A stretch of 64,000 nucleotides of DNA, taken from NCBI GenBank assembly GCA_014189435.1, contig CP050293.1:7011001-7075000 (forward strand). The letters are read 5' to 3'. The stretch's first letter is position 1. Each line of letters begins with the position of its first letter. The stretch comes from Mesorhizobium loti. GTDB lineage: Bacteria; Pseudomonadota; Alphaproteobacteria; Rhizobiales; Rhizobiaceae. Made by a program: the position numbers and the translations under genes. The notes beneath the pieces are model-generated. The model worked only from the letters and a program-made list of their open reading frames with translations. It searched no databases and was not told the origin of the DNA. Shown here in pieces: positions 33,878-42,051 of the stretch.

Positions 33878-34435
33878 TCACTCGACCTTTTGCCGGAATT
33901 TCGAATGACAGCTGGAGCAATCTTGCAGGATGAGATGCAGGACGTGCTCGGCTGGAAGCTTCGCGGGATCGGCTTCCACCGTCCCCGGCCGTTTGCCAAG
34001 TAGGCTGCCACCACCCATCACCAGGCCGGAACCCATTCGCATCTCGTCGGTAATGCGGGGCGGCGCGCGCTCGGCATCGGCAGCCAGGGTGCCCGCCAGT
34101 GTCCCGATATGATGGGCCAGCGCCTCGAACTCTGGGCGAGCGGAGTCGATATCAGGCTTGGCGCCCGACGGCGCGCCCAATGTCGCGCTGGGGAATTCCG
34201 CAATCAGGGCAGGTCCGGTGCGGGCGCGGAGGGTCTCGGCCGCCGCCTTGAAAGCGGCGGCGTCATAGGCCAACTTGCCGTCGAACATCCCGGCGATTGT
34301 CTTTGCCGATGCGGCCATCTCCTTCATCGAGGCTTGGCGAGCCTCGACGATCGCATCGCGGCTGGTGTGGGTGGCGGCGACCACGGCGGAGGCGCAAGCA
34401 AGCGACAGGATCGCTACAATAACTGATTGTGTCAT
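33878..34435 (-). CDS. Cytochrome c' family (class II) protein
   Basis: 185 residues from ATG 34435. Signal peptide MTQSVIVAILSLACASAVVA to TH. A helical bundle of the class II type follows, and the single haem site CSSCHSKFR is near the C-terminus, as in cytochromes c' and c556. It is a periplasmic haem protein for electron transfer or NO binding. The downstream neighbours are the FTR1-like membrane protein and its small partner, suggesting a shared periplasmic redox role. Confidence 0.85.
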   Translation of the reverse strand: MTQSVIVAILSLACASAVVAATHTSRDAIVEARQASMKEMAASAKTIAGMFDGKLAYDAAAFKAAAETLRARTGPALIAEFPSATLGAPSGAKPDIDSARPEFEALAHHIGTLAGTLAADAERAPPRITDEMRMGSGLVMGGGSLLGKRPGTVEADPAKLPAEHVLHLILQDCSSCHSKFRQKVE

Positions 34436-34491
34436 CGGAACGCTCCTTTCAACCGGATCGTTTTCATTTCAGCGCGAGGATCGCCGAGGGC

Positions 34492-35034
34492 CTAAAGAAT
34501 TCTTGTCACCAGATTGTCCAGCCGGGAGTTCTCCCGATAGGACAATCGCACCACAACGGCACCTAAGACGCCAGTGACGGCTCCGCCGATCACGTCGGTC
34601 AGGTAGTGGGTGCCTATGTAAATTCTCGACCAGCAGATCAGGAACGCCATGATGGAAAGCACAATCGTCCGGCGCGGCAGACCCTGCATTGCGAAGGCCG
34701 CAACAATCGCAACGGTGGCTGTTGCGTGATCGGAGGGGAAAGACCAGTCAGCGCTTGGCGAAATAAAAAGGTGCGTCACGCCGGCATCGTAGGGCCGTAT
34801 CCGGTGGGCGAACAGAAGAATGAACTGGTTGATCGCAAGACCGAGCAGGAACGCCAAGCCGGCCGACAAGGCAGCATGGCGCACATGGTAGCGGTCGGCC
34901 TTTACCCACCATTGCAGGGCAACGCCCAGCACCATCAGCGGAACGCCGATTTGTGAGGCGGCGATCATTGCCTTATCAAGAAAAGGGCTGATCCCGGCTG
35001 CCGCGTTGATCCAGTGGGTTAGAGCTGCATCCAT
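34492..35034 (-). CDS. PAP2-family membrane phosphatase
   Basis: 180 residues from ATG 35034. Five or six membrane helices with the three phosphatase motifs: a weak first (HRIRPYDAG), PSDHATATVA, and SRIYIGTHYLTDVIGG, where the two His are catalytic. Likely an undecaprenyl-diphosphate or lipid phosphate phosphatase of the BcrC type. A second PAP2 gene lies at 35567-36274, with a DUF2127 gene between them on the other strand. Confidence 0.85.
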   Translation of the reverse strand: MDAALTHWINAAAGISPFLDKAMIAASQIGVPLMVLGVALQWWVKADRYHVRHAALSAGLAFLLGLAINQFILLFAHRIRPYDAGVTHLFISPSADWSFPSDHATATVAIVAAFAMQGLPRRTIVLSIMAFLICWSRIYIGTHYLTDVIGGAVTGVLGAVVVRLSYRENSRLDNLVTRIL

Positions 35035-35066
35035 CGTTTCTCGTTTCCGCTGTTGTCGATCGCGAG

Positions 35067-35558
35067 GTGAATTTTGTGAAAGCAGTCGACGAACGCCGCA
35101 TCCATCAGATTTTCGAGGTCAGCATCTGGCTCAAAGGGGCGCATGCCCTGATCGAATGCGTCGGCGGAATCCTGCTTTATGTCGTCACCACCGACGCCAT
35201 TGCCTCCTGGGTCAATACATTCACCCAGGAGGAATTGATCGAAGATCCGAACGATTTCATAGCTGGCTATCTGTCGCAGATGGCAAGCCATTTTTCGATC
35301 GCCAGCAAGGAGTTCTACGCCTTCTACCTGCTAAGCCACGGCCTGATAAAGCTGCTGCTGGTTGTCGGGCTTCTGAGAGGCAAGCTGTGGTCGTATCCGG
35401 CTTCGCTCGCGGCGTTGGGTGCCTTCATGGTCTACCAAGTCTACCGTTACTCTTACACCCATTCATTCGGCCTGCTTGTCCTGACCGTCTTCGATGCGCT
35501 CGTCATGGTGCTGATCTGGGACGAATGGAAGTTCGTGCGACAGCAAAAGCCCACGTAA
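35067..35558 (+). CDS. DUF2127 family membrane protein
   Basis: 163 residues from GTG 35067 (or GTG 35076). It starts VKAVDERRIHQIFEVSIWLK, the usual DUF2127 opening, then has four membrane helices with HGLIKLLLVVGLLRGKLWSY and YPASLAALGAFMVYQVYRYS. Integral membrane protein of unknown function. It begins 32 nt from one PAP2 gene (divergent) and ends 8 nt from the other (convergent). Confidence 0.8.
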   Translation: MNFVKAVDERRIHQIFEVSIWLKGAHALIECVGGILLYVVTTDAIASWVNTFTQEELIEDPNDFIAGYLSQMASHFSIASKEFYAFYLLSHGLIKLLLVVGLLRGKLWSYPASLAALGAFMVYQVYRYSYTHSFGLLVLTVFDALVMVLIWDEWKFVRQQKPT

Positions 35559-35566
35559 CTGGGGAA

Positions 35567-36274
35567 TTATCGGCCGCGCCTCTGCTCAATCCACTGGACC
35601 CCAGACCAGCACAGGATGGCCCAGGCTGAACCGACGCACCAACCGGCGAGCACATCGGAGGGGTAGTGCACGCCGAGATAGAGGCGGCTCAACCCGACCA
35701 TGACGGTTAGGAATACCGCGAGTGAAACGAAATACCCTTTTACGCGGGGGTCCGGGTTCGCTTTTGCCAGCAGCGCGCCAAGGGTCAGGAAAGTAACTGC
35801 CGAAAGCATCGCGTGCCCGCTCGGAAAGCTCGCGGTGAAAACTCTTGCGGAGTGCGCAATATCGGGCCTTTGGCGATCAAAGGCGATTTTGAGAAGTGTG
35901 CTGATGGCCTCTCCGCCGGCCACGGCGGCCGCAACCAGCACGGCATATCGTCGCTTTCCCGCTATCAGCAGATATCCCACTGCGGCGACCGAGACGAAGC
36001 CCAGGAAAACAAAGCTGCCTAGGGACGTAACGTCGCGCCCCATTTCTTCTAGCCAAGGCGGACCAATTGGATTCGTCGCATCCCCGGCAGTGCGGAACGC
36101 CATAAGCACTGCCTGGTCGAAACCGCTCGTGTCGCCCTCTGAGACTTCTTCAGCCAGGAGGCCGAATCCGAGGATCAGGCCGCCGGCGACGAGCAGTGAG
36201 GCTATCATCCACATGGCGTCGCTTTGAAAACCATGCAGAAAGCGGCTGGGCGAGGAGGGTGACTTAATCGCCAT
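35567..36274 (-). CDS. PAP2-family membrane phosphatase
   Basis: 235 residues from ATG 36274. All three PAP2 motifs are clean: KIAFDRQRP, FPSGHAMLSAVTF and SRLYLGVHYPSDVLAG. Six membrane helices. Likely lipid phosphate or undecaprenyl pyrophosphate phosphatase at the outer face of the inner membrane. It is not close to the PAP2 protein at 34492 in sequence, so the two probably differ in substrate. Confidence 0.9.
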   Translation of the reverse strand: MAIKSPSSPSRFLHGFQSDAMWMIASLLVAGGLILGFGLLAEEVSEGDTSGFDQAVLMAFRTAGDATNPIGPPWLEEMGRDVTSLGSFVFLGFVSVAAVGYLLIAGKRRYAVLVAAAVAGGEAISTLLKIAFDRQRPDIAHSARVFTASFPSGHAMLSAVTFLTLGALLAKANPDPRVKGYFVSLAVFLTVMVGLSRLYLGVHYPSDVLAGWCVGSAWAILCWSGVQWIEQRRGR

Positions 36275-36386
36275 GCGTCTATGATCGACCTATTTTGTAG
36301 AGGTCACAAGCGCGACGACTCGGCGAGAGTTTCCTATAGCTGACGTCGGCAGCAAACGGTGCCGGAGGCACAGGCGACCGCCAGGA

Positions 36387-36585
36387 TCACCGTCCCGCAC
36401 AGCCCATTTCACTGCACCAAGCCTTCTCCAGCCAACCCTGTGGCGCCGCGCCCATGTCGTGGCCTGCGTGATCGCCCATGCCGGCATCCATGCCGGGCAT
36501 GTCGTCCATCTTCATTTGCGCGACTGCGCGCGGGGCTCGCAAGAACCGTCGCGAGACCTGCCGCCAGAAAGCCGCGTCGATGCAT
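36387..36585 (-). pseudogene. Exported Met/His-rich peptide, probably frameshifted
   Basis: ATG 36585 opens MHRRGFLAAGLATVLASPAR, a Tat-like or Sec signal peptide. One base over, at the AAA near 36512, the frame continues MKMDDMPGMDAGMGDHAGHD, a Met/His-rich stretch typical of copper- or nickel-binding periplasmic proteins. Removing one A would join them into one exported protein of about 65 residues. It lies next to dmeR and the metal island, divergent from it. Both the joining and the C-terminus are uncertain. Confidence 0.4.
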
Positions 36586-36706
36586 CTTTCGTCTCCTACG
36601 TCTCGCAGTGACGCTAAAGGTTCCAGCGGCCGGAAGGTCAAGGTCAAGCGTTGTTTGGTCACGGTGGCAAAGTCACCAACCAGAGGTCACTTCCAAATCG
36701 CTTGAC

Positions 36707-36728
36707 GGTATCCCCCAGGGAGGATACC
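36707..36728 (+). promoter_or_regulatory. DmeR/RcnR-type operator
   Basis: GGTATCC-CCCAGGGA-GGATACC: 7-bp inverted arms around a C/G-rich centre, ending 8 nt before the dmeR start. RcnR/CsoR-family repressors bind AT-flanked G/C tracts of this form, so DmeR probably represses its own operon until nickel or cobalt enters. A TTGACG (36702-36707) could be the -35 element. Confidence 0.6.
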
Positions 36729-36736
36729 AAGCGGAC

Positions 36737-37000
36737 ATGTCCCAAGGCATTCACCATTCGCATCCCGCTATCGTAAAGCGCCTGAAGCGCGCGCAAGGCC
36801 ACCTCGCGGCGGTGCTGTCGATGTTCGAGGCGCATCGTCCCTGCGTTGACCTGGCGCACCAACTCCACGCCGTGGAAAGCGCTATCAGCAGCGCAAAGCG
36901 CGAACTGATCCACGATCACATCGAGCATTGCCTGACGGAAACCGCAGAGTCGGGCGGCAATTCCCTGGCAGAACTCAAGCAACTGGCGAAATACCTGTGA
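36737..37000 (+). CDS. dmeR: Nickel/cobalt-sensing repressor, FrmR/RcnR family
   Basis: 87 residues from ATG 36737. It is an all-helical CsoR/RcnR-family DNA-binding tetramer. Candidate metal ligands are in place: N-terminal His (GIHHSHPAIVKRLKRAQGHL), Cys in RPCVDLAHQL, and the two His in IHDHIEHC. It is followed by a GTGA overlap with the efflux gene, as in the dmeRF operons of Rhizobium and Agrobacterium, where DmeR controls Ni/Co export. The palindrome upstream is its likely target. Confidence 0.85.
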   Translation: MSQGIHHSHPAIVKRLKRAQGHLAAVLSMFEAHRPCVDLAHQLHAVESAISSAKRELIHDHIEHCLTETAESGGNSLAELKQLAKYL

Positions 37001-38004
37001 GCAGTCTCGGGGCGCGCATTCTCGACTGGTTTGGCTTCGGGTCGCATGATCACCCCGCGCATGGTCACGACCATGGCAGCGGACCGCATGGGCATACTCA
37101 TGGTGTCATAGACGCAACGATAGCGACGACCGACCGGGGCATCTGGGCCATAAAATGGTCGTTCGTCATCCTGGCAATCACGGCGGCATTGCAGATGGTC
37201 GTGGTGGTGCTGTCGGGCAGCGTGGCACTGCTGGCCGACACGATCCACAACATCGGCGACGCCACAACCGCCATTCCGTTGTGGATCGCGTTCATGCTGG
37301 CGCGGCGCAAGCCTACCAAGACCTTCACCTACGGCCTTGGCAGGGTTGAGGATCTGGCCGGGATCATCATCGTCCTCATCATCCTGTTCAGTGCCATTGT
37401 TGCTGGCTACCAGGCCATTGAGCGGCTGATAAACCCGCAAGTGGTGACGCATCTTGGCTGGCTGACGGCGGCAGGTATCGTCGGCTTTCTCGGCAACGAG
37501 GTGGTCGCCGTGTTCCGCATCCGCGTCGGCCGCGAAATCAACAGCGCGGCACTTATCGCCGACGGCTACCATGCCCGTACCGATGGGCTTACCAGCCTTG
37601 CCGTTGTCGCCGGAGCCGTCGGCGTCTGGCTCGGCTTCCCGCTGGCCGACCCGATCGTCGGACTGCTCATCACGATTGCCATTTTCGGCATCGTCTGGCA
37701 GTCGGCGCGCTCTGTTCTCACCCGCATGCTGGACGGCATCGAGCCGGGCGTGATGGACGAAATCCAGCACGCAGCCGCGCATGTGCCGGGAGCGCATATC
37801 ATCGACGCCAAGGCGCGCTGGATCGGTCACAAACTCCACGCCGACATTGCCATCGCCGCAAACGAAACCATGCCGCTATCCGAGGCAAACAAGATTTCGG
37901 TGGCGCTCGAAGACGAGCTCTTTGGGCACATGCCAGCGCTCGCGGCGGCAAACATCCGGTTTTCAACCGAACACGAAGAGCACGATCATCCGCACCCCCC
38001 ATGA
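36997..38004 (+). CDS. dmeF: Cobalt/nickel efflux CDF transporter
   Basis: 335 residues from GTG 36997, overlapping the dmeR stop. Six-helix cation diffusion facilitator with a His-rich N-terminus (HDHPAHGHDHGSGPHGHTHG) and C-terminus (EHEEHDHPHPP). The metal sites in helices 2 and 5 appear as ADTIHNIGD and GYHARTDG. It exports Co2+ and Ni2+ across the inner membrane by proton antiport. The pairing with dmeR decides the name over other CDF types. Confidence 0.85.
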   Translation: MSSLGARILDWFGFGSHDHPAHGHDHGSGPHGHTHGVIDATIATTDRGIWAIKWSFVILAITAALQMVVVVLSGSVALLADTIHNIGDATTAIPLWIAFMLARRKPTKTFTYGLGRVEDLAGIIIVLIILFSAIVAGYQAIERLINPQVVTHLGWLTAAGIVGFLGNEVVAVFRIRVGREINSAALIADGYHARTDGLTSLAVVAGAVGVWLGFPLADPIVGLLITIAIFGIVWQSARSVLTRMLDGIEPGVMDEIQHAAAHVPGAHIIDAKARWIGHKLHADIAIAANETMPLSEANKISVALEDELFGHMPALAAANIRFSTEHEEHDHPHPP

Positions 38005-38081
38005 ACACGCTCTGGGTGAACATGACGGTCACAGGCACTGACGGTCGCTCCGGACCGGCTCGCTTCTGCTAGTCTCAGCGG

Positions 38082-38795
38082 ATGTTCCAAACGCTTGTCA
38101 AGTTTCAACGCACGATCTACCTGACGCTCGGCGGGCAGATCAAACTGCTGTCGGCTGGCGGCGACTGGCTAGCGTTCATGGCCTTCCTACCAATGGGCGT
38201 GCTGTTCGGTGCGGCGCACGCCCTGACGCCAGGGCACAGCAAGGCGGTCTTGGCGACCTATCTTGCCGGATCGGAAGCAAGGATTTTGCGCGGGCTTCTG
38301 GTGTCGCTAACACTCTCGTTTACGCACGTAACGATTGCCGTCTTAATCGCGGTTCTCTTGCTGCCATTGGTCTCCATTGCGTTAGGCAGCGTCGGCCGCG
38401 CTCCGCTTTTGGAAGATGTCAGTCGCGGACTGCTCGGCCTGATCGGCGCCTGGATGATCTGGCGGGCGCTCAGCCTCGGTCATCACCACAGACATGAAGG
38501 CGAGGCCGTGGGAGTGATAGCTGGCTTGATTCCATGCCCGCTGACGCTTTTCGTGATGACCTTCGCGATATCCAGAGGCGTTCCGGTCGCTGGCATCCTA
38601 TCTGCAATCACCATGATGGTCGGGGTGGCGCTGACGCTATCTTGCGTCGCGGTTCTGTCGATCCTGTTTCGAGAACGTCTGGTACATCTTTTTGCTAGCC
38701 AGCCGCGCCTGTTCGAGACCATCTCCCGAACCATCGAGGGGGCCGCCGGACTTGCGCTCGCCGGCGTTGCTTTCTGGCAGATCACGTCGAACTGA
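38082..38795 (+). CDS. NicO/RcnA-type nickel/cobalt exporter
   Basis: 237 residues from ATG 38082. Six membrane helices; the family motif HALTPGHSKAVLATYLAG is in the second, and IPCPLTLFVMTFAISRG is in the fourth, with a His-rich cytoplasmic loop between (LGHHHRHEGEA). Inner-membrane exporter of nickel or cobalt. It follows dmeF by 77 nt on the same strand, so the two exporters probably share the DmeR control. Confidence 0.85.
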   Translation: MFQTLVKFQRTIYLTLGGQIKLLSAGGDWLAFMAFLPMGVLFGAAHALTPGHSKAVLATYLAGSEARILRGLLVSLTLSFTHVTIAVLIAVLLLPLVSIALGSVGRAPLLEDVSRGLLGLIGAWMIWRALSLGHHHRHEGEAVGVIAGLIPCPLTLFVMTFAISRGVPVAGILSAITMMVGVALTLSCVAVLSILFRERLVHLFASQPRLFETISRTIEGAAGLALAGVAFWQITSN

Positions 38796-38809
38796 GGCTC
38801 GTGGCAAAT

Positions 38810-39376
38810 TTACATACCCCCGCCGCAGCCGTCGGAGAGGTTCCAAACATCCACGATCTGCTTGCCGGTAAAACCCTGTTCACGGATCAGGTATTTCGCC
38901 AGCCCGCCATACACTTTCCAGCGCCAGCATTGGCAGCAGCACGGGCCTTTCTCGTTGGAATTGGCCATCGCGTAGTCGTAGGCCTTCTGCTCGTCGCCGG
39001 CGAGTTGCATGTCATAATAGGCCGTTGCCTGCTGCGCGGTCGCCGCCGGAATGTCGTAAGGATCCTGCGGGATCATCGTGATGTCGCGGTACTTGGCCAA
39101 GCCATTCATCTGTTCGGCGTAGCGCTTCATTTCCATCGGACTGCAACACGAGCCCTTGATCCGCGAGATGCTCGGCATGGTCGCGATCGACTCCGTGAAC
39201 TTGGCCGAGCAGGTGCTGTTGCCATTTTGGCTGAGATCCTGGAAACGGCTCGCCAGGCCGGGGTCCTCCGCGGCGAATGCCGAATTCGAACCTTTGAGGA
39301 AGCCGACAACCGTAGCGGCGCTAAAAACGCCGCCCACAACAACCATTCGTCTGTCTGGGCACATTGTCCGTATCAT
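38810..39376 (-). CDS. Exported Cys-rich hypothetical protein
   Basis: 188 residues from ATG 39376. A signal peptide (MVVVGGVFSAATVVGFLKGS) follows a short basic start. The mature protein holds about eight Cys, including SCCSPMEMKRYAEQ and the cluster GPCCCQCWRWKVYGGL, resembling PCYCxC-type metal-associated proteins; it ends DGCGGGM. Probably a periplasmic metal or thiol protein. It is the last gene of the copper/thiol array and converges with the NicO gene 14 nt away. Confidence 0.65.
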   Translation of the reverse strand: MIRTMCPDRRMVVVGGVFSAATVVGFLKGSNSAFAAEDPGLASRFQDLSQNGNSTCSAKFTESIATMPSISRIKGSCCSPMEMKRYAEQMNGLAKYRDITMIPQDPYDIPAATAQQATAYYDMQLAGDEQKAYDYAMANSNEKGPCCCQCWRWKVYGGLAKYLIREQGFTGKQIVDVWNLSDGCGGGM

Positions 39377-39397
39377 GGCGAATTCCTTTCCCGGCCT

Positions 39398-40130
39398 TCA
39401 GCCGATGCGCGTGAAAATGGGAAACTGCTCGAGCAGCCAGAACGAGAATGTCGACATCTGTCCCGTGATCATGGCGAGCGCCATGGCCACCACGATTGCG
39501 CCGGCCGCCGGTTGCAGCAACCGGCCCACCCGGCGCATCGCCTTCAGTCGCCGAGCCAGGCCGTCGGTGAACAGCGCGGCGAGCAGGAATGGAACGCCAA
39601 GGCCGAGCGAATAGATCGCAAGCGACGCGACGCCATCTGCGACCGTAGCGGAGGCCGCACCCACGGTCAGGATCGAGCCGAGGATCGGACCGATGCAAGG
39701 CGTCCAGCCGAAGGCGAAGGCAAGGCCGAGGGCGTAAGCGGACATCACGCGTCCGCCTGGCACGGCCGCATGAAACCGCGCCTCGCGCATCATCCAGCCG
39801 GGGCGGATGAGCAAAAAGAGGCCGAAGAGGATAACCATGGCGCCGCCGACAAGATTGAGCTCGACGTGGTAGCTGAGCAGCAATCGGCCGAGCGCCGTTG
39901 CGATGGCGCCCAGCACGATGAAGACGGTCGAGAATCCGAGCACGAAGAAGAGGCCGAGGCGGGCCGTCGACAAACGGGCTGCCCGATTGGCCGGCCTGTC
40001 CGTCGGCGTCCTGCCGGCGACATAGGACACGTACCCCGGCCGGCACCAGCGGCAGCACGCAGGGCGAAAGAAACGAGACGATGCCTGCCGCAAACGCGGT
40101 CAGCACGCCGATGTTGGAGAGTACGGGCAT
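39398..40130 (-). pseudogene. ccdA: Cytochrome c biogenesis/thiol transport protein CcdA, frameshifted
   Basis: Six-helix membrane protein that moves reducing equivalents from cytoplasmic thioredoxin to periplasmic thiol proteins. The start ATG 40130 reads MPVLSNIGVLTAFAAGIVSF and SPCVLPLVPAG, the first redox Cys. The frame shifts in the C4 run at 40034-40037 and continues YVSYVAGRTPTDRP, with the second Cys in GWTPCIGPILGSILTVGA. Otherwise complete. It follows DsbA and precedes the Cys-rich exported protein; its probable partners are the TlpA-like and DsbA proteins of the same array. Confidence 0.85.
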
Positions 40131-40156
40131 CGATCAGTTGTCCGCGCTTGCCGGCT

Positions 40157-40948
40157 TCATTTCTGCAGCGTCCTCGCCTGTTCGATCAGTTTCTTAATCG
40201 TCTCGAGATCGGTGGCGCCGGGAAATATCTGGTCGCCGACGACGAAGCCCGGCGTTCCGGTGATTTTCAGCGCCTGAGCCAGATCCATGTTTCGGTCGAT
40301 CAACGCCTGGATATCCGGTTGCTGCATGTCGGTCTTCAGGCGCGGCACGTCGAGGCCGGCCTCGGCCGCGACCCTGAGCACCACCGCCTCGGTCACCCTT
40401 GTCCTGGCGCCGAACAACGCCTTATGGAACGCCGCATATTTGCCTTGCCGTTCGGCGGCGAGCGCCGCCTTGGCCGCGAACACGGAATCCGGGCCTAGGA
40501 TGGGAAATTCCTTGTAGACGATCTTGAGCTGCGGATCGTCGGCCACGGCTTGCGCCATGATCGGAGCCACCTGGCGGCAATAGGGGCAGTTGTAGTCGAA
40601 GAACTCGACCAGGGTGACGTTGCCCTGCGCGTTGCCGCCGACGGGGCTTTGCTTGTCGCGGAAGATGTCGTCGGCGCGCGACGCCAGCACCGCCTTTGCC
40701 TCGGCCGCCTCGGCGTCGCGTTGACGCCCCTCCAGACTTTGCAGAGCCTGCATGACGACTTCCGGATGGGCGAGGATATAGTCGTGCACCCGCTGGTCGA
40801 ACTGGTCCTGGGACATTTCGCCGGCCGCGATCGCCGATCGCTGCGCGCCTTGAAAGCCGATCAGGAGCCATCCTGTCACACCGGCAAGCAGAAGGGTGCG
40901 GATAAACCAGCCACAGTGTCGGTTTGCCTGTTTCGCCCTGGTAATCAT
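40157..40948 (-). CDS. DsbA-family thiol:disulfide protein
   Basis: 263 residues from ATG 40948, with an AAGGAGAGA ribosome-binding site that decides against the longer start at 40990. An N-terminal membrane anchor (TLLLAGVTGWLLIGF) is followed by a helical stretch, then the thioredoxin fold with active site DYNCPYCRQVAP, and a cis-proline loop (GTPGFVVGDQIFPGA). It is of the Com1/ScsC-like type, oxidising or isomerising disulfides in the periplasm. The SCO gene ends 38 nt upstream; both belong to the array. Confidence 0.9.
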   Translation of the reverse strand: MITRAKQANRHCGWFIRTLLLAGVTGWLLIGFQGAQRSAIAAGEMSQDQFDQRVHDYILAHPEVVMQALQSLEGRQRDAEAAEAKAVLASRADDIFRDKQSPVGGNAQGNVTLVEFFDYNCPYCRQVAPIMAQAVADDPQLKIVYKEFPILGPDSVFAAKAALAAERQGKYAAFHKALFGARTRVTEAVVLRVAAEAGLDVPRLKTDMQQPDIQALIDRNMDLAQALKITGTPGFVVGDQIFPGATDLETIKKLIEQARTLQK

Positions 40949-40986
40949 GTGTTCTCTCCTTGTGGTGTTGGCATGCCGGTGGTGCG

Positions 40987-41727
40987 TCAAAAGAGGCTTT
41001 TCAGTTTTGCCAGCCAGCCTTCTTCCGGTTCATCGTGCGGATGCTCGATGTTGTTGGTGAGGGCGTTGACCAAGGTGACGAGATTGACCGGCGCAAAATT
41101 CAGGCCGTGGAAATTCGCCCGCCAGCGGCCCTCCTTGTCGATCACATGGGTGACGGTGCCGTGCATCTGATAGCCGTCATCGGTCAGGGTGAACTTGTGG
41201 CCGAAGGCTTCCGCCAGTCGGCGGGTCGTGTCCTCCGGCTGACTCTGGGTCGTCGTCAAAAACAGCCAGTTGACGGGGTCGAGCCCGTGCGCCAGCGCAT
41301 ATTTGCGCAGCACGTCCGGCGTGTCCCTCGCAGGATCCGTGGTGATGGTCACGAAGGTGACCTGATCCTTCATCGGCGTCCCGTTCACCATCGCCTGGAC
41401 CTCGGCGATCTTCTCGGCGTGCAGGGGACACACATCGGGGCACGATGTGTAGATGAAGTGGAGGACGACGACCTTGCCGCTGAGGTCGGCCAGCCGCACG
41501 ACGCGGCCGTCGGTGGTGCGCAGCGTGAAATCGGGTGCCGGTTTGTCAATCGGCTGGAAATACTTTTCGTCCCCCTGGAGCATAGCGTCGACTTCATCCA
41601 GCGAGTGCGCTTGCGGGCCGTGGACAAAGCCGGCAATCAGCGCCGTCAGCACGATCAAACTGCGCAGCAAGCGCGCGCTTAAAGCCCGAGAATGAGACTG
41701 CGGCTCGTGTTGGACCCGGACAAGCAT
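40987..41727 (-). CDS. SCO1/SenC-family copper chaperone
   Basis: 246 residues from ATG 41727; the stop of the upstream gene overlaps it (TGATG). N-terminal anchor (LLRSLIVLTALIAGFVHG), then the thioredoxin-like fold with the copper-binding Cys pair TSCPDVCPLHA and a His in DDGYQMHGTVTHVID. It delivers copper to oxidases or acts as a thiol redox protein. Next to DsbA, CcdA and a multicopper oxidase, it is probably part of a copper-loading unit rather than cytochrome oxidase assembly. Confidence 0.85.
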   Translation of the reverse strand: MLVRVQHEPQSHSRALSARLLRSLIVLTALIAGFVHGPQAHSLDEVDAMLQGDEKYFQPIDKPAPDFTLRTTDGRVVRLADLSGKVVVLHFIYTSCPDVCPLHAEKIAEVQAMVNGTPMKDQVTFVTITTDPARDTPDVLRKYALAHGLDPVNWLFLTTTQSQPEDTTRRLAEAFGHKFTLTDDGYQMHGTVTHVIDKEGRWRANFHGLNFAPVNLVTLVNALTNNIEHPHDEPEEGWLAKLKSLF

Positions 41728-42038
41728 CAACCACTGCCTTTCATGGTGCCGTCGAAATCCGCTTTCTGGACACCGTTTTCGGTGGGGCAGGCTTGGCCCG
41801 TCATCCGGCTCATACACAGGCCAAGCGCGCACATGGCAACGCAGGGCAGGACGCTGATGAGCAGCGGCGCGATGCCCGCGACGGCCAGCCAGGTCCAGTT
41901 GAAGGCGAGGCCGGCGACGGCAATGACCGCGCCGGCAGCGATCAGCCCGCGGCGACCACTGAGATAATGGCGGACGGCAGAGCGGGCACCGCGACCGGGC
42001 GAGGCCTGCCTGGTTTGAATGAGTTCTGTCGTGGTCAT
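41727..42038 (-). CDS. Small membrane protein with Cys-rich C-terminus
   Basis: 103 residues from ATG 42038 with AAAGGAA upstream. Two hydrophobic helices (GLIAAGAVIAVAGLAFNWTW, VAGIAPLLISVLPCVAMCAL) with three to four Cys near PCVAMCALGLCMSRM and another in TGQACPTENG. The arrangement is seen beside SCO genes in metal islands, but I know no function. Its stop overlaps the SCO start, so the two are coupled. Confidence 0.7.
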   Translation of the reverse strand: MTTTELIQTRQASPGRGARSAVRHYLSGRRGLIAAGAVIAVAGLAFNWTWLAVAGIAPLLISVLPCVAMCALGLCMSRMTGQACPTENGVQKADFDGTMKGSG

Positions 42039-42051
42039 CTCTGTTCCTTTC

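Noticed and set aside
36387..36662. 91-codon minus-strand frame starting at 36662 as one protein
   Set aside because: Its N-terminal half has no signal peptide and poor composition; the better reading is the shifted pair starting at ATG 36585.
38801..40498. 565-codon plus-strand frame
   Set aside because: It is antisense to the Cys-rich, CcdA and DsbA genes; His/Arg/Gln-rich composition and no family support. GC-rich codon use leaves the opposite strand open.
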